A stretch of 64,000 nt of DNA from Fortiea contorta PCC 7126 (lineage in GTDB: Bacteria; Cyanobacteriota; Cyanobacteriia; Cyanobacteriales; Nostocaceae), in assembly GCF_000332295.1 (NCBI RefSeq), contig NZ_KB235930.1, positions 997,895 through 1,061,894 of the forward strand, given 5' to 3'. The translations under genes were made by a program, and so were the position numbers. Positions 18,486 to 28,140 of this stretch are shown here, piece by piece (positions within the stretch are counted from its first letter, which is position 1; each line of letters begins with the position of its first letter). The notes under the pieces are model-generated. The model was given only the letters and a program-made list of their open reading frames with translations, did no database searches and had not been told where the DNA came from.

Positions 18486-19754
18486 TCATCCCTCATTGTT
18501 GCTAATTAGCAAAACTTCTACTTCTGTATTGGCAGAAATTAATGTGGTACCCACAGGTAAGATAGCTAAGGCGTTAGTCTCGGCCAGATTAATCAAATTA
18601 CCAGAACTGTGGGTACCGCCTGCTTTGTAAAAGTGATAAACGCCGGCGATTATTTGTAATTTACCGCAAATGTATGTTTCTCTGTTACCATCTGATCGCA
18701 GTTCGTCATGCGATCGCACTTGTAAAAATTTTACCTCCCAACCGTCACTCATTCCCGCCAGTTTTTTGATTGCTGGTTGCACAAATCGCCAAAAAGTCAC
18801 TAACACTGCTACGGGATTTCCCGGTAATCCCAAATAGAGTTTTTGGGGTTGAGGAGATAAATTGTCTCCATGATTGACAAAACTCGCCACGGTGAGGGGT
18901 TTACCCGGTCGCATCGCTACGGCGCGTCCATGAATGGTTGCACCCAATGACTCTAAAATTTTGTCGATATAGTCATAATCTCCGACGGAAACTCCACCGG
19001 AAGAAATCACCATATCAGCATTGCTCAAAGCTTGGCTGATGGTTGCGGCTAAAATTATCGGGTCATCTTTGACAATCCCTAAAATTAAGGGTTCTCCTCC
19101 ACTTTGTCTGACTAAGGCTGCTAAAGCATACTGATTAGAATCGACGATTTGTCCTGGTTGTAATGGTTGTTCAGGTGTGACCAATTCGTCGCCTGTGGAA
19201 AAAATTGCTACACGGGGGCGGCGGTAAACACTAACGCAGGCACAGGATGCAGCGGCTAAAATAGCGATTTCTGGAGCATTTAACACAATTCCCGCTGGTA
19301 GTAATTGTGCCCCTGTTTGAGAAAATGAGCCTTTGTGTCTGACGAATGCTTGGGGTTTTGGCGCTGTGAGAATAAAAACCCGATTTCCTTCTGTGTGGGT
19401 ATTTTCCTGCATGACTACAGTATCGGCCCCTTGAGGCATCACCGCACCGGTAAAAATCCGTGCTGCTTGTCCGGATTGCACTGCACATTGGGGCTGGTAT
19501 CCGGCAGGAATTTCTGTCACAATCTCTAAAATAGTCGGAGATTCGACATTACAGTGCTGCACATCTTCATAACGGACTGCATAACCGTCCATTGCTGAAT
19601 TATCCCAGTGGGGAAAATCTCGTTGACTAACCACAGGGGCGGCTAAAATCCTTCCTGTGGCTGCGAATAAATCTACAACTTCTTGATCCCGCTGACTAGC
19701 CAGCGGTTGTACCAAATTGAAAATAATTGTTTGAGTATCGTTGACAGATAACAT
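18486..19754 (-). CDS. moeA: Molybdopterin molybdotransferase MoeA
   Basis: A 422-residue MoeA, which inserts molybdate into adenylated molybdopterin. Characteristic segments are FPHWDNSAMDGYAVRYEDV near residue 48, IFTGAVMPQGADTVVMQE near residue 100, IFSTGDELV near residue 185, SSGGVSVGDYD near residue 250 and LGLPGNPVAVLVTF near residue 320. Length is normal. It is convergent with the HAD gene and divergent from the ABC exporter, with short repeats on both sides. Cytoplasmic. Confidence 0.95.
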   Translation of the reverse strand: MLSVNDTQTIIFNLVQPLASQRDQEVVDLFAATGRILAAPVVSQRDFPHWDNSAMDGYAVRYEDVQHCNVESPTILEIVTEIPAGYQPQCAVQSGQAARIFTGAVMPQGADTVVMQENTHTEGNRVFILTAPKPQAFVRHKGSFSQTGAQLLPAGIVLNAPEIAILAAASCACVSVYRRPRVAIFSTGDELVTPEQPLQPGQIVDSNQYALAALVRQSGGEPLILGIVKDDPIILAATISQALSNADMVISSGGVSVGDYDYIDKILESLGATIHGRAVAMRPGKPLTVASFVNHGDNLSPQPQKLYLGLPGNPVAVLVTFWRFVQPAIKKLAGMSDGWEVKFLQVRSHDELRSDGNRETYICGKLQIIAGVYHFYKAGGTHSSGNLINLAETNALAILPVGTTLISANTEVEVLLISNNEG

Positions 19755-19884
19755 GACGATTTTATTTAGGGGTTAGAGGTTAGGGGTTAGAAGTTGAGGC
19801 GAGACACTGAGAAAATTCTTACCTAGCCCTTAGTCCCCAGTTCCTAGTCCCTAGCTCTTCTCACTATGCGTTATAAAAAGAATA

Positions 19885-21705
19885 ATGAAGATTAAAAAGC
19901 AACGCTATACTCTGCGTCAATCACTGTCAGTGTTCCGTTATAGCGGACGGGCTATCAATTTGGTATGGACGACAAGCCGCAGACTGACGATTATTCTTGC
20001 TACTTTAACTTTATTGGCTGGTTTATTACCAGCAGCGATCGCTTACATTGGTAAATTAATTGTAGATGCGGTGGTTTTTGCGAACCAATTGGGAGTAGAA
20101 AGCAACAGGAATCATCCTTTATTGTATGTTGGTTTGGAAGCGATCGCTGTAGTTTTATTAGCGGCTAGTCAACGAGGAATCACTATCTGTCAATCTTTGT
20201 TGCGGGCGCTACTTGGTCAACGGGTGAATGTATTGATTTTGGAAAAAGCCCTCACCCTCGACCTGACTCAGTTTGAAGATGCGGAATTTTATGACAAACT
20301 AGCGAATGCGCGGCGAGAAGCTTCAGTTCGTCCCCTCTCTTTAGTCACGCGCATTTTTGGTTTAATACAAAGCGCCCTTTCGCTGATTACCTTCGGCGTT
20401 TTGTTAGTTAATTTTTCCATTTGGGCGGTATTAGTGCTGATTTTAGCAGCAATGCCCGCATTTATTGCTGAAACCAAGTTTGCTGGGGAAGCTTTTCGCT
20501 TGTTTAGTTGGCGCGCTCCAGAAACTCGCCAACAGCACTATTTAGAGAATCTGATAGCTAGGGAAGATTTTGTCACAGAAGTCAAACTCTACCAGTTGGG
20601 AGAAATGCTACTGGGGCGTTACCGTCAGCTTTTTCACCGACTTTATGGTGAAGATAGAGACTTGACACTGCGCCGGGGATGGTGGGGATATGTTTTAAGT
20701 TTAGTGAGTACTGGTGCTTTTTACATTGCCTATGGTTGGATTGTCATAGAAACCGTGGTAGGGAAAATTTCCCTAGGAGAGATGACAATGTATCTCACAG
20801 TGTTTCGCCAAGGACAATCTACTTTCTCCAGCGCCCTGACTTCTATCGGTGGGATGTATGAAGATAACTTATATCTTGCCAATCTTTATGATTTTCTAGA
20901 AGAGAAAGTACCCCAACCTTGGGGTAAAGCCACCACAGGTTTAAATCCCCAAGACGGAATTCGGTTTGAGAATGTCTGGTTTACCTATCCAGGGAGTTCC
21001 CAACCTGCATTGAAAAACATTTCCCTACATTTAAAACCAGGAGAAAAGTTAGCGATTGTCGGGGAAAATGGTTCTGGTAAAACCACTTTAATTAAACTCC
21101 TCACCAGACTCTACACACCCGAATCTGGGAGAATTTTCCTCGACGGTTTAGATTTGCAAGCATGGGATGTAGATGTGTTGCGCCGGCGCATAGGAGTGAT
21201 TTTTCAAAACTTTGTCCGCTACCAGTTCACCGTTGGGGAAAATATCGGTGTCGGTGATGTTGAACATTTAGAAGATGAAAACCGCTGGTTAACCGCAGCC
21301 AAAAAAGGTAACGCCCAAGCTTTCATTCACCAATTACCCCAAAGTTTCACTACTCAACTTGGTCGCTGGTTCAAAGGTGGACAAGAACTATCCGGGGGAC
21401 AATGGCAAAAAATAGCCCTCGCTCGTGCTTTTATGCGAACTCAAGCAGATATTTTAGTCCTCGATGAACCCACATCAGCAATGGATGCTCAAGCTGAGTT
21501 TGATATTTTTAACCATTTCCGCACTCTAACTCAAAATCAGATGGTATTCTTGATTTCCCACCGCTTTTCTACAGTACGCATGGCTGACAAAATCACGGTT
21601 ATAGAAAGAGGTGAAGTTGTAGAACAGGGAACCCATGAAGAATTGTTAGCACAGGAAGGACGTTATGCCGAACTTTTCTGGTTACAAGCGACTGGTTATC
21701 AGTGA
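19885..21705 (+). CDS. ABC exporter (fused permease and ATPase)
   Basis: A 606-residue half-transporter. About six membrane segments lie in residues 25-310 and the ATPase domain in 350-600. Walker A is GENGSGKTT near residue 393, the signature is LSGGQWQK, Walker B is ILVLDEPTSAMDAQ and the H-loop is ISHRFS. It would work as a homodimer in the inner membrane; the substrate is unknown. It is transcribed divergently from moeA, and its stop is followed almost at once by the second composite repeat. Confidence 0.9.
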   Translation: MKIKKQRYTLRQSLSVFRYSGRAINLVWTTSRRLTIILATLTLLAGLLPAAIAYIGKLIVDAVVFANQLGVESNRNHPLLYVGLEAIAVVLLAASQRGITICQSLLRALLGQRVNVLILEKALTLDLTQFEDAEFYDKLANARREASVRPLSLVTRIFGLIQSALSLITFGVLLVNFSIWAVLVLILAAMPAFIAETKFAGEAFRLFSWRAPETRQQHYLENLIAREDFVTEVKLYQLGEMLLGRYRQLFHRLYGEDRDLTLRRGWWGYVLSLVSTGAFYIAYGWIVIETVVGKISLGEMTMYLTVFRQGQSTFSSALTSIGGMYEDNLYLANLYDFLEEKVPQPWGKATTGLNPQDGIRFENVWFTYPGSSQPALKNISLHLKPGEKLAIVGENGSGKTTLIKLLTRLYTPESGRIFLDGLDLQAWDVDVLRRRIGVIFQNFVRYQFTVGENIGVGDVEHLEDENRWLTAAKKGNAQAFIHQLPQSFTTQLGRWFKGGQELSGGQWQKIALARAFMRTQADILVLDEPTSAMDAQAEFDIFNHFRTLTQNQMVFLISHRFSTVRMADKITVIERGEVVEQGTHEELLAQEGRYAELFWLQATGYQ

Positions 21706-21711
21706 AAGGTG

Positions 21712-22165
21712 GTGTGTGGGGAGATGGGGAGATGGGGAGGTGTGGGAGGTGTGGGGGGTGTGGGAGGTGGGGAGGTGGGGAGATGGGGAGGTGGGGAGAT
21801 GGGGAGATGGGGATTAAAGTGTGAGCCTTTGAGGGTGAAGCGTGAGCCTTTGAGCCTCAAGTGTGAGCCTTTGAGCCTCAAGCGTGAGCCTTTGAGGGTG
21901 AAGCGTGAGCCTTTGAGGGTGAAGTGTGAGCCTTTGAACCTCAAGTGTGAGCCTTTGAACCTCAAGTGTGAGCCTTTGAGCCTCAAGTGTGAGCCTTTGA
22001 GCCTCAAGCGTCAGCCTTTGAGCCTCAAGCGTGAGCCTTTGAGCCTAACGCTTTAATCCTCACACCTCCCCACCACCCCATCACCCTATCACCCCATCAC
22101 CCCATCACCCCATCACCCCACCACCCCACCACCCCATCACCCCATCACCCCATCTCCCCAATCCC
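21712..22165. repeat. Composite repeat, inverted copy of the 15.8-kb array
   Basis: G-rich arm at 21712-21812 (GGGGAGAT octamers with some GTGTGGGAG nonamers). Core at 21813-22057: ATTAAAG, about 11 copies of a 21-bp unit containing GTGAGCCTTTGAGCCTCAAG, then CTTTAAT. C-rich arm to about 22165 (CCCCATCA octamers). The 21-mers are the reverse complement of those at 15.9 kb. The G-to-C order of the arms is unchanged, as expected if a whole palindromic unit was flipped. Confidence 0.9.
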
Positions 22166-22192
22166 CCATTTTTAAACCAGGAGTAATCACCA

Positions 22193-23764
22193 ATGAATTT
22201 AATCACCGAGCCAACAATTCCTGTCAAAATTCAAAAGATGCGAGAACGGGTACGGTGGAAGCACCCAAGTATTGTAGAACGCGGAATTGACCAAACTAGT
22301 ATGGTGATCAGCGATCGCCAAGATGACAACCCCGAATTTTCCTTTCTGGTGATTGGTGACACTGGGACAAAAACCCATTACGGACACCACCCGCAACGAC
22401 AAGTGACGGAACTGATGCTTCCCCACAAAGATGAGTGTCGGTTTGTGTTGCACACTGGAGATGTGATTTACACCGTTGGTTCCAAGGAATATTACTCAGA
22501 TAACTTTATCAAACCTTACCGAGAATTTCTTGTCGGTGGTGACAACCCCAAGCGCCTCACCTATGACCGCATGGTCTTCAACCTACCCTTTCTACCAGTC
22601 TTAGGCAATCATGATTATTATGATGTGCCGTTGATGTATCGTGTAATTACAGGTAGCACTCTGCAACTGCGTCGTCTTTTCCGCTACAAAGATTTTGAAA
22701 TTGGCTGGCACGGTTCTAATCAAGGCGATGCTTATGCACGAGCGTTTCTAGATTATACGGCAGCACTCAAATTTCCAGAAGAATTCCCACGTCATTTAGA
22801 TTCCCAATACACAGCGAAAACAGACACGGGGCGATGTCTGCGTTATGAACCAGGAAAATTTACCCGTTTACCCAACCGCTATTACACCTTTCGTTACGGC
22901 GGTATCGATTTTTTCGCCCTTGATTCTAATACCTTCAATACACCATCACCCATACCTGCAACTCAAGCTGGAGACATCAACCGCCGTGAACTAGAAAAAC
23001 GGCGTCAACAAATAGAACAAGAAGAATTACAAATTCTAGCCACATGCGATAAACTTAACGCCAACATTCCCGCCGAAGCTGAACAACTCGATGAATTGAG
23101 CGCCAAATTAGACCAAATTAATGAAATTAAAATAGATATTGAAAAACAGCTAGCATCCCACAACACCACCGATATCGATTTTGAACAACTAGACTGGTTA
23201 CGCAACAGATTAATTGCATCTTGGCACACTTCCGCAGTCCGTGGACGCATCATCTATTTTCACCACCCACCTTACGTGACTGAAGCGACGAAATGGGATC
23301 AAGCCCAAACTTTAGCAGTTCGCCATCGTCTACGCTGGGTTTTGGAACAAGTAGCGGAAACTCTCGGCTCTCTGGTGAAAGAACGCCCTGTAGTCGATTT
23401 AATTTTAAATGGTCACGCCCACTGTTTAGAATATCTCCGCACAACTAATACAGGTTACGCCGACTCTCACATCAACTGCATTATCTCAGGTGGGAGTGGT
23501 CGCCGTCCGCGCCGTCAGCGTCCAGAGGGGACAGAATTGATGGAAACTTTCAGCGAATTGGGCAATACTTCTATTCGCAAGGTTGCAGATTCTCATCTTT
23601 TTGTCGGTCGCAGTGACTATCTTTTTCAAAAGCAACTACCTTACTCTGCGGTGCGAATTGATGTTCAAGATGGTAGTCCACTCAAATTTATTGTCAGACC
23701 TTTAATCGCCGAACGTGTAGGGGAAAAATGGTACAACCGCCATAGTGAACCTTTCGTGATTTAA
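22193..23764 (+). CDS. Metallophosphoesterase with coiled-coil insert
   Basis: A 523-residue calcineurin-type phosphoesterase. Metal-binding motifs are visible: VIGDTG near residue 52, HTGDVIY near 86, LGNHDYYD near 138, FHHPPY near 355 and NGHAHCLEY near 404. Between the third and fourth motifs, about residues 262-320, is an unusual Glu/Gln/Lys-rich coiled coil. No signal peptide. The substrate is unknown. It starts 28 bp after the second composite repeat and is followed by a GC-rich hairpin. Confidence 0.85.
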   Translation: MNLITEPTIPVKIQKMRERVRWKHPSIVERGIDQTSMVISDRQDDNPEFSFLVIGDTGTKTHYGHHPQRQVTELMLPHKDECRFVLHTGDVIYTVGSKEYYSDNFIKPYREFLVGGDNPKRLTYDRMVFNLPFLPVLGNHDYYDVPLMYRVITGSTLQLRRLFRYKDFEIGWHGSNQGDAYARAFLDYTAALKFPEEFPRHLDSQYTAKTDTGRCLRYEPGKFTRLPNRYYTFRYGGIDFFALDSNTFNTPSPIPATQAGDINRRELEKRRQQIEQEELQILATCDKLNANIPAEAEQLDELSAKLDQINEIKIDIEKQLASHNTTDIDFEQLDWLRNRLIASWHTSAVRGRIIYFHHPPYVTEATKWDQAQTLAVRHRLRWVLEQVAETLGSLVKERPVVDLILNGHAHCLEYLRTTNTGYADSHINCIISGGSGRRPRRQRPEGTELMETFSELGNTSIRKVADSHLFVGRSDYLFQKQLPYSAVRIDVQDGSPLKFIVRPLIAERVGEKWYNRHSEPFVI

Positions 23765-23775
23765 ATAACTCGTAC

Positions 23776-23794
23776 GGGCGGGGTTTTCCCGCCC
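23776..23794 (+). terminator. GC-rich hairpin after the metallophosphoesterase gene
   Basis: GGGCGGG and CCCGCCC flank a GTTTT loop, 12 bp after the stop. It may act as a terminator. The same word is also a dispersed palindromic repeat in many cyanobacteria, so it may have arrived as a repeat. Confidence 0.5.
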
Positions 23795-23843
23795 ACGGTT
23801 CATTTTCCCTATTCCCTTTCATTTGTTGCTTATATTCATCCAG

Positions 23844-24578
23844 ATGTGCCATAAAAGTAAGCCAAATTTTCTCTCTCTCATCGTAATTCTTCTCGTAATC
23901 CTGGGTTGCTTAACTTCCACAGCACAGGCTGCTACTGTCTATGAACAGCGGCTAATTCACAGTCCAGATGGTATTGGTAAATTTTACATGGGGCGAGAAA
24001 TTGCCCAAGTTATGGGACACACGGGCGCTGGTTGGCTGGAAAGACCAAGCCGTGAAGCGGAGGAACAGCCGAGTAAAATCATCAGTGTTTTGAACTTGAA
24101 ACCTGATGATGTGGTAGCAGATATTGGTGCAGGGACGGGTTATCTCAGTTTCCCCATGGCACAGTTATTAACAAAAGGTAAGGTGCTGGCTGTGGATATT
24201 CAGCCGGAAATGTTGGAGATTATGGAATTTTTTAAACAAGAGAAACAGATTACTAACATTGAAACTGTTTTGGCTTCCCCAACTCATCCCAACCTCCCAG
24301 ATGCAAGCATTGATTTAGCGCTGATGGTTGATGCTTACCATGAATTAGAGTATCCCCAAGAAGTGATGCAAGGGATTGTGAAAGCGTTAAAACCTGGTGG
24401 TCGGGTAGTGTTAGTTGAATATCGGGGAGAAAATCCTTTTATTATGATTAAACGCCTGCATAAAATGAATCAAAAGCAAGTGCGTCGAGAAATGCAAGCG
24501 GTGGGTTTGGTGTGGCGAGAAACCAAAAACTTGTTACCTCAGCAGCATTTAATGGTGTTTGTAAAGAAGAAAGGGTGA
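23844..24578 (+). CDS. Exported SAM-dependent methyltransferase-like protein
   Basis: A 244-residue protein. An N-terminal hydrophobic segment (FLSLIVILLVILGCLTSTAQA) looks like a signal peptide; ILGC could be a lipobox. A class I methyltransferase domain follows with motif I VADIGAGTGYLSF near residue 92 and LMVDAYHELEYP as motif IV. Methyltransferases with export signals are unusual, but this family (GKFYMGREIAQVMGHTGAGWLERP) is widespread and typically exported; the substrate is not known. A TTG seven codons upstream is a poorer start. The stop overlaps a GAACAACCGT repeat. Confidence 0.75.
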   Translation: MCHKSKPNFLSLIVILLVILGCLTSTAQAATVYEQRLIHSPDGIGKFYMGREIAQVMGHTGAGWLERPSREAEEQPSKIISVLNLKPDDVVADIGAGTGYLSFPMAQLLTKGKVLAVDIQPEMLEIMEFFKQEKQITNIETVLASPTHPNLPDASIDLALMVDAYHELEYPQEVMQGIVKALKPGGRVVLVEYRGENPFIMIKRLHKMNQKQVRREMQAVGLVWRETKNLLPQQHLMVFVKKKG

Positions 24579-24613
24579 ACAACCGTTTAATTAAGGGCGA
24601 ACAACCGTCATTG

Positions 24614-24809
24614 GTGTCAACTTAAGCCACAGATTGCTTAAATGCTTGGCTTTCATACCCGCCTGGGAATGAATTCCCAGGCTAATAGCTTAAGTCTACT
24701 GAAGTAGACTAGGGATCTGTGAGAATTTGTAGTCATCTTGAGATGACTTTTGCTATGAGACTCAGAATTCATTCTGAGGCGGGACAAGGGTTTTGCGTTA
24801 AGTTGACAC
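24614..24809. mobile_element. 196-bp MITE-like element with four consecutive hairpins
   Basis: GTGTCAACTTAA at 24614 is perfectly inverted as TTAAGTTGACAC ending at 24809. Inside are four perfect hairpins with two-base loops: arms GCCTGGGAAT (24661-24682), AGTCTACT (24693-24710), AGTCATCT (24731-24748) and CTCAGAAT (24761-24778). GAACAACCGT lies outside both ends (24599 and 24814), with a third copy at 24577. No coding capacity. The regular hairpins suggest a non-autonomous element or structured RNA. Confidence 0.75.
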
Positions 24810-24836
24810 GTATGAACAACCGTTCGCCCCTACCAA

Positions 24837-26594
24837 TTACGAATTATGGGTATCTTGTCCATCTCCACCTACTAAAGACGCGATGGGTTGTGTTTGGTGG
24901 GCATTTTTGACGGCGAACCAGTTACTAGCGATCGGCATTCTCCAGCCTGTACCGAAGGCGCGATCGGTGATTTTTAAGCCTGGGGGCGCTTGTCGCCGCT
25001 TGAATTCGGCGCGGGCTACCATTTGGATTACTCGGTCTACGATCATGGGGTCGTGACCAGCGGCGATGATTTGCGCTGCTGATTGGTAGTCGTGAATCAG
25101 GCGCTGTAAGATGTCGTCGAGAATTTCGTATGGTGGTAGGGAGTCTTGGTCAACTTGACCGGGTTTGAGTTCGGCGCTTGGTGGTTTGGTGAGGACGTTT
25201 TGGGGGATGATTGAGCGATCGCTATTTAAATAATGGCAAAGTGAGTACACGCGGGTTTTGGGAACGTCTGCAATTACTGCTAAACCGCCGTTCATGTCTC
25301 CGTAGAGGGTGCAATAACCAACGGCCATTTCGGATTTGTTACCGGTGGAGAGTAGGAGATAACCAAATTTATTAGCGATCGCCATTAATAAATTCCCGCG
25401 AATTCGGGATTGCAGATTTTCTTCGGCTATGCCAAATTCTGTACCTGCAAACATGTCGGCGAGGGAGCGATCAAAGGATTGCATTAAGTTACCAATGGGT
25501 AAAATATTCGCTTTAATTCCCAAATTTTCACTCAATGCTAAAGCATCGCTGATAGAATGTTCGGAACTGTAAGGAGAGGGCATTAAAACTCCGAGGACGT
25601 TTTCTTTGCCCAGTGCAGCTACAGCGATCGCTGCTACTAATGAAGAGTCAATTCCCCCACTCAAACCCAATACTACTTTAGAAAAGCGACACTTGCGCGC
25701 ATAATCTCGCACACCTAAAACCAACGCCTGCAAAATTTCTGCATCTTCGGAAAAAGGTAGAGGCGAGATGCTACCTGATGCAAAATCTCGCTGGGATTCG
25801 ACAAATTCAACTACTACTAAATCTGCCGCAAAACCACGAGTACGGCTGACAATTTTTCCTTGACGATTCAGCGCAAAACTGCCACCATCAAAGATTAAAT
25901 CATCGTTTCCTCCCGCTTGGTTAACATAAATAATTGGTTGCTGAAACCGCACTGCACTGTGTTTGAGCATGGCTTCTCGGGAATTTTGTTTACCGACACT
26001 GTATGGTGAAGCCGATAAATTAACAATTAAATCCACACCAAGAATTGCCAAGTCTGCAATTGGGTTGACTGCATAACTGCGTTTTCCCCAAAATTCTTCA
26101 TCATTCCATAAATCTTCGCAAATAGTGACGCCAATATGCAGATTATCTAAGGTGAAATAGTTAGCTTGTAGCCCTGGTTCAAAATAGCGCCGTTCGTCAA
26201 AAACATCGTAGGTGGGTAATAGTCGTTTATGAAAAACTTGCTTGATTTGCCCTTTTTCTACCAAAGCCATACTATTAAATAACGGTTTACCACCTGTGAC
26301 CTGCGCTTTTAAATTCTGTGTCACAGTTCCTACCAAAACCGCTAAATTTGGCGGTAATTCTCTAGCTAATTTTTGCAGGGTATCATCAATGGCGACAACA
26401 AAACTAGGATTTAATAATAAATCTCTTGGTGGATAACCACACAAAGAAAGTTCTGGTGTTAACAACAAGCGAACACCTGCTGCATAAGCTTTTTTAGCAG
26501 CTTCTAGGATTTTTTGGCTATTACCTACTAAGTCACCAATGGTGGGATTAAGTTGAGCAATGCCGATGGCAAACTTTGTTGACGCTATCTTCAT
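24837..26594 (-). CDS. nadE: Glutamine-dependent NAD+ synthetase
   Basis: A 585-residue two-domain enzyme converting nicotinate adenine dinucleotide to NAD+ using glutamine. The N-terminal amidase domain shows Glu in TPELSLCGYPP, Lys in HKRLLPTYD and Cys in TICEDLWND. The synthetase domain shows the ATP loop GLSGGIDSSL near residue 315. The ATG at 26594 (MKIASTKFAIGIAQLN) is preferred over a TTG 12 codons upstream. It is the last gene of the NAD cluster, 190 bp after nrtR on the same strand. Cytoplasmic. Confidence 0.95.
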   Translation of the reverse strand: MKIASTKFAIGIAQLNPTIGDLVGNSQKILEAAKKAYAAGVRLLLTPELSLCGYPPRDLLLNPSFVVAIDDTLQKLARELPPNLAVLVGTVTQNLKAQVTGGKPLFNSMALVEKGQIKQVFHKRLLPTYDVFDERRYFEPGLQANYFTLDNLHIGVTICEDLWNDEEFWGKRSYAVNPIADLAILGVDLIVNLSASPYSVGKQNSREAMLKHSAVRFQQPIIYVNQAGGNDDLIFDGGSFALNRQGKIVSRTRGFAADLVVVEFVESQRDFASGSISPLPFSEDAEILQALVLGVRDYARKCRFSKVVLGLSGGIDSSLVAAIAVAALGKENVLGVLMPSPYSSEHSISDALALSENLGIKANILPIGNLMQSFDRSLADMFAGTEFGIAEENLQSRIRGNLLMAIANKFGYLLLSTGNKSEMAVGYCTLYGDMNGGLAVIADVPKTRVYSLCHYLNSDRSIIPQNVLTKPPSAELKPGQVDQDSLPPYEILDDILQRLIHDYQSAAQIIAAGHDPMIVDRVIQMVARAEFKRRQAPPGLKITDRAFGTGWRMPIASNWFAVKNAHQTQPIASLVGGDGQDTHNS

Positions 26595-26784
26595 GTCGGA
26601 TGTTATTTTTGTGTTTGAGCTAGGGAACAAAAAGTGTAATAACTACTAGCAAATGTCTATGAATTGGAGATATGACCGAGGTCTAATTAGTAATGGAGCA
26701 TATTTATGATTTAACACAGCCTCTGGTAATCTGTCGTTAGTACATCTACATACATCATTGCCTCTGCTATTAAGACATTAGCTG

Positions 26785-27531
26785 TTAAATAAATACTAGA
26801 GGCTTATCTTTAAATTGAGCAAATGCCTCTGCATCAAATTTATATAGACTAGCTGGACGACCTGCACCTCTAGATACTTTAATGCTGGTGTCTAATAAAA
26901 AACCCAGTTTTAATAGACGCGCTCGAAAGTTAGAATAATCGGAGAAATTCTCTCCTAAAACTGTGGTGTATAACTGATATAAATCGTTTAAGGTAAATGT
27001 TTCTGGCAAAACTTCAAAAGCCACAGGACTATACTCTAATTTATTTCGCAATCGCCTATGTCCATAAGCTAAAATTTCTTGGTGATCAAAAGCCAATTGG
27101 GGTACTTCTTTGATGGGATACCAAGCTATACCCGTGACGCCATCAGTAATTAATTCTGCTTCTTCAAATCTGACAAGAGCAAAATAACTGACAGATAAAT
27201 AGCGCACGCCATAACTTGCGGTTGCTTCCCTAGGGTCACGTTTAGGGCCGCCAAAGGTATACAGTTGCTCTAAATAAAGGTTTTTGACGCGAATTTTCTC
27301 CGCCATAATCCGATAGGCGGCGTCTTCTAAAGACTCTCCTTGACGGACTAGGGTACCGGGAAGACTCAAGTAATTCAAATATGGTTCTTGCTGTCGCATC
27401 ACCAAAAGAACTAGCAGTCGATTTTGAGCTGTATCTACAGAAAAAATTACATTATCAACCCCTACCTTAAAATCGGCCAAAGGTTGTTGATCTAGCGGAG
27501 TTGGAGTCTTTTTGTGGTATCGTCCTGGCAT
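26785..27531 (-). CDS. nrtR: NrtR-type Nudix-related transcriptional regulator of NAD metabolism
   Basis: A 248-residue protein with an N-terminal Nudix fold (about 18-150) and a C-terminal winged-helix domain (about 165-245, [26 protein letters not shown]). The Nudix box ([18 protein letters not shown]) has lost the catalytic REUxEE pattern, as in NrtR regulators that bind ADP-ribose-type ligands instead of hydrolysing them. Its start overlaps the end of nadD by 40 bp, and pncB, nadD and nadE are on the same strand. The likely targets are these genes, through the palindrome upstream of pncB. Confidence 0.8.
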   Translation of the reverse strand: MPGRYHKKTPTPLDQQPLADFKVGVDNVIFSVDTAQNRLLVLLVMRQQEPYLNYLSLPGTLVRQGESLEDAAYRIMAEKIRVKNLYLEQLYTFGGPKRDPREATASYGVRYLSVSYFALVRFEEAELITDGVTGIAWYPIKEVPQLAFDHQEILAYGHRRLRNKLEYSPVAFEVLPETFTLNDLYQLYTTVLGENFSDYSNFRARLLKLGFLLDTSIKVSRGAGRPASLYKFDAEAFAQFKDKPLVFI

Positions 27532-28091
27532 TTGTACAAATGCTGTTGATGAATATAGGCAACAATTGGGGGGGTGAGAGCTTCTAAATTTCCATGTTCA
27601 CGATATGCGGTGGAAGAAATATCCAGACCAATTAAGGTAGCGATCGCTATTTTTCCTCCTAGGTGTTGCACTTTTGCCAAGCTAAATTCATCTATCTCAT
27701 ATCCCGGTCGCGGTACTACTAATAATTGCACCTGTCTTAACAAATCTTCAATTTGATACCAACGCGGTAACTGACTCAATAAATCGGAACCAATTACTAA
27801 GGTATACTCAATATTTTCGCCCCAGCGCAGTTGAGCTTTTTCGATTGTTTCTAATGTTCTGAAGCTGCTCAAATCTTGCTCGACAGCGATGTTATTGCGC
27901 GGTGTTTTGATATCCGCAATTAACAAACGCAACATCGCCGCCCGATGTTCTAGAGGTGCTTGATGAGATTTAAAAGGGTTATCTGCTGCCCAAACTGCTA
28001 CCCAATCATAGCGCTCAGATAACCAATTTAAAATCTTTTGATGTCCGGCGGTTGGTGGATCGGCACTAGTACCAAATAAAGCTATTCTCAT
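27492..28091 (-). CDS. nadD: Nicotinate-nucleotide adenylyltransferase
   Basis: A 199-residue nucleotidyltransferase joining nicotinate mononucleotide and ATP. The N-terminal [18 protein letters not shown] carries the GxxxPxxxGH site, and the C-terminal ISSTAYR is the second phosphate-binding motif. Its last 40 bp overlap the nrtR start, and pncB ends 49 bp upstream, indicating one operon. Cytoplasmic; a normal-length NadD. Confidence 0.93.
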   Translation of the reverse strand: MRIALFGTSADPPTAGHQKILNWLSERYDWVAVWAADNPFKSHQAPLEHRAAMLRLLIADIKTPRNNIAVEQDLSSFRTLETIEKAQLRWGENIEYTLVIGSDLLSQLPRWYQIEDLLRQVQLLVVPRPGYEIDEFSLAKVQHLGGKIAIATLIGLDISSTAYREHGNLEALTPPIVAYIHQQHLYKCQDDTTKRLQLR

Positions 28092-28140
28092 ACTAATTCG
28101 TAATTAATAAATACTGCAAAAGCTGAGAGGTGTCTGATTT

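Noticed and set aside
16475-21705. Composite transposon bounded by the two repeat arrays
   Set aside because: The genes between are housekeeping (ndbB, moeA) with no transposase, and no target duplication was seen. Only the mirrored arrays are kept as a finding.
21699-22056. Open frames through the second composite array
   Set aside because: Same reason: the 21-bp periodicity gives open frames on both strands without protein-like character.
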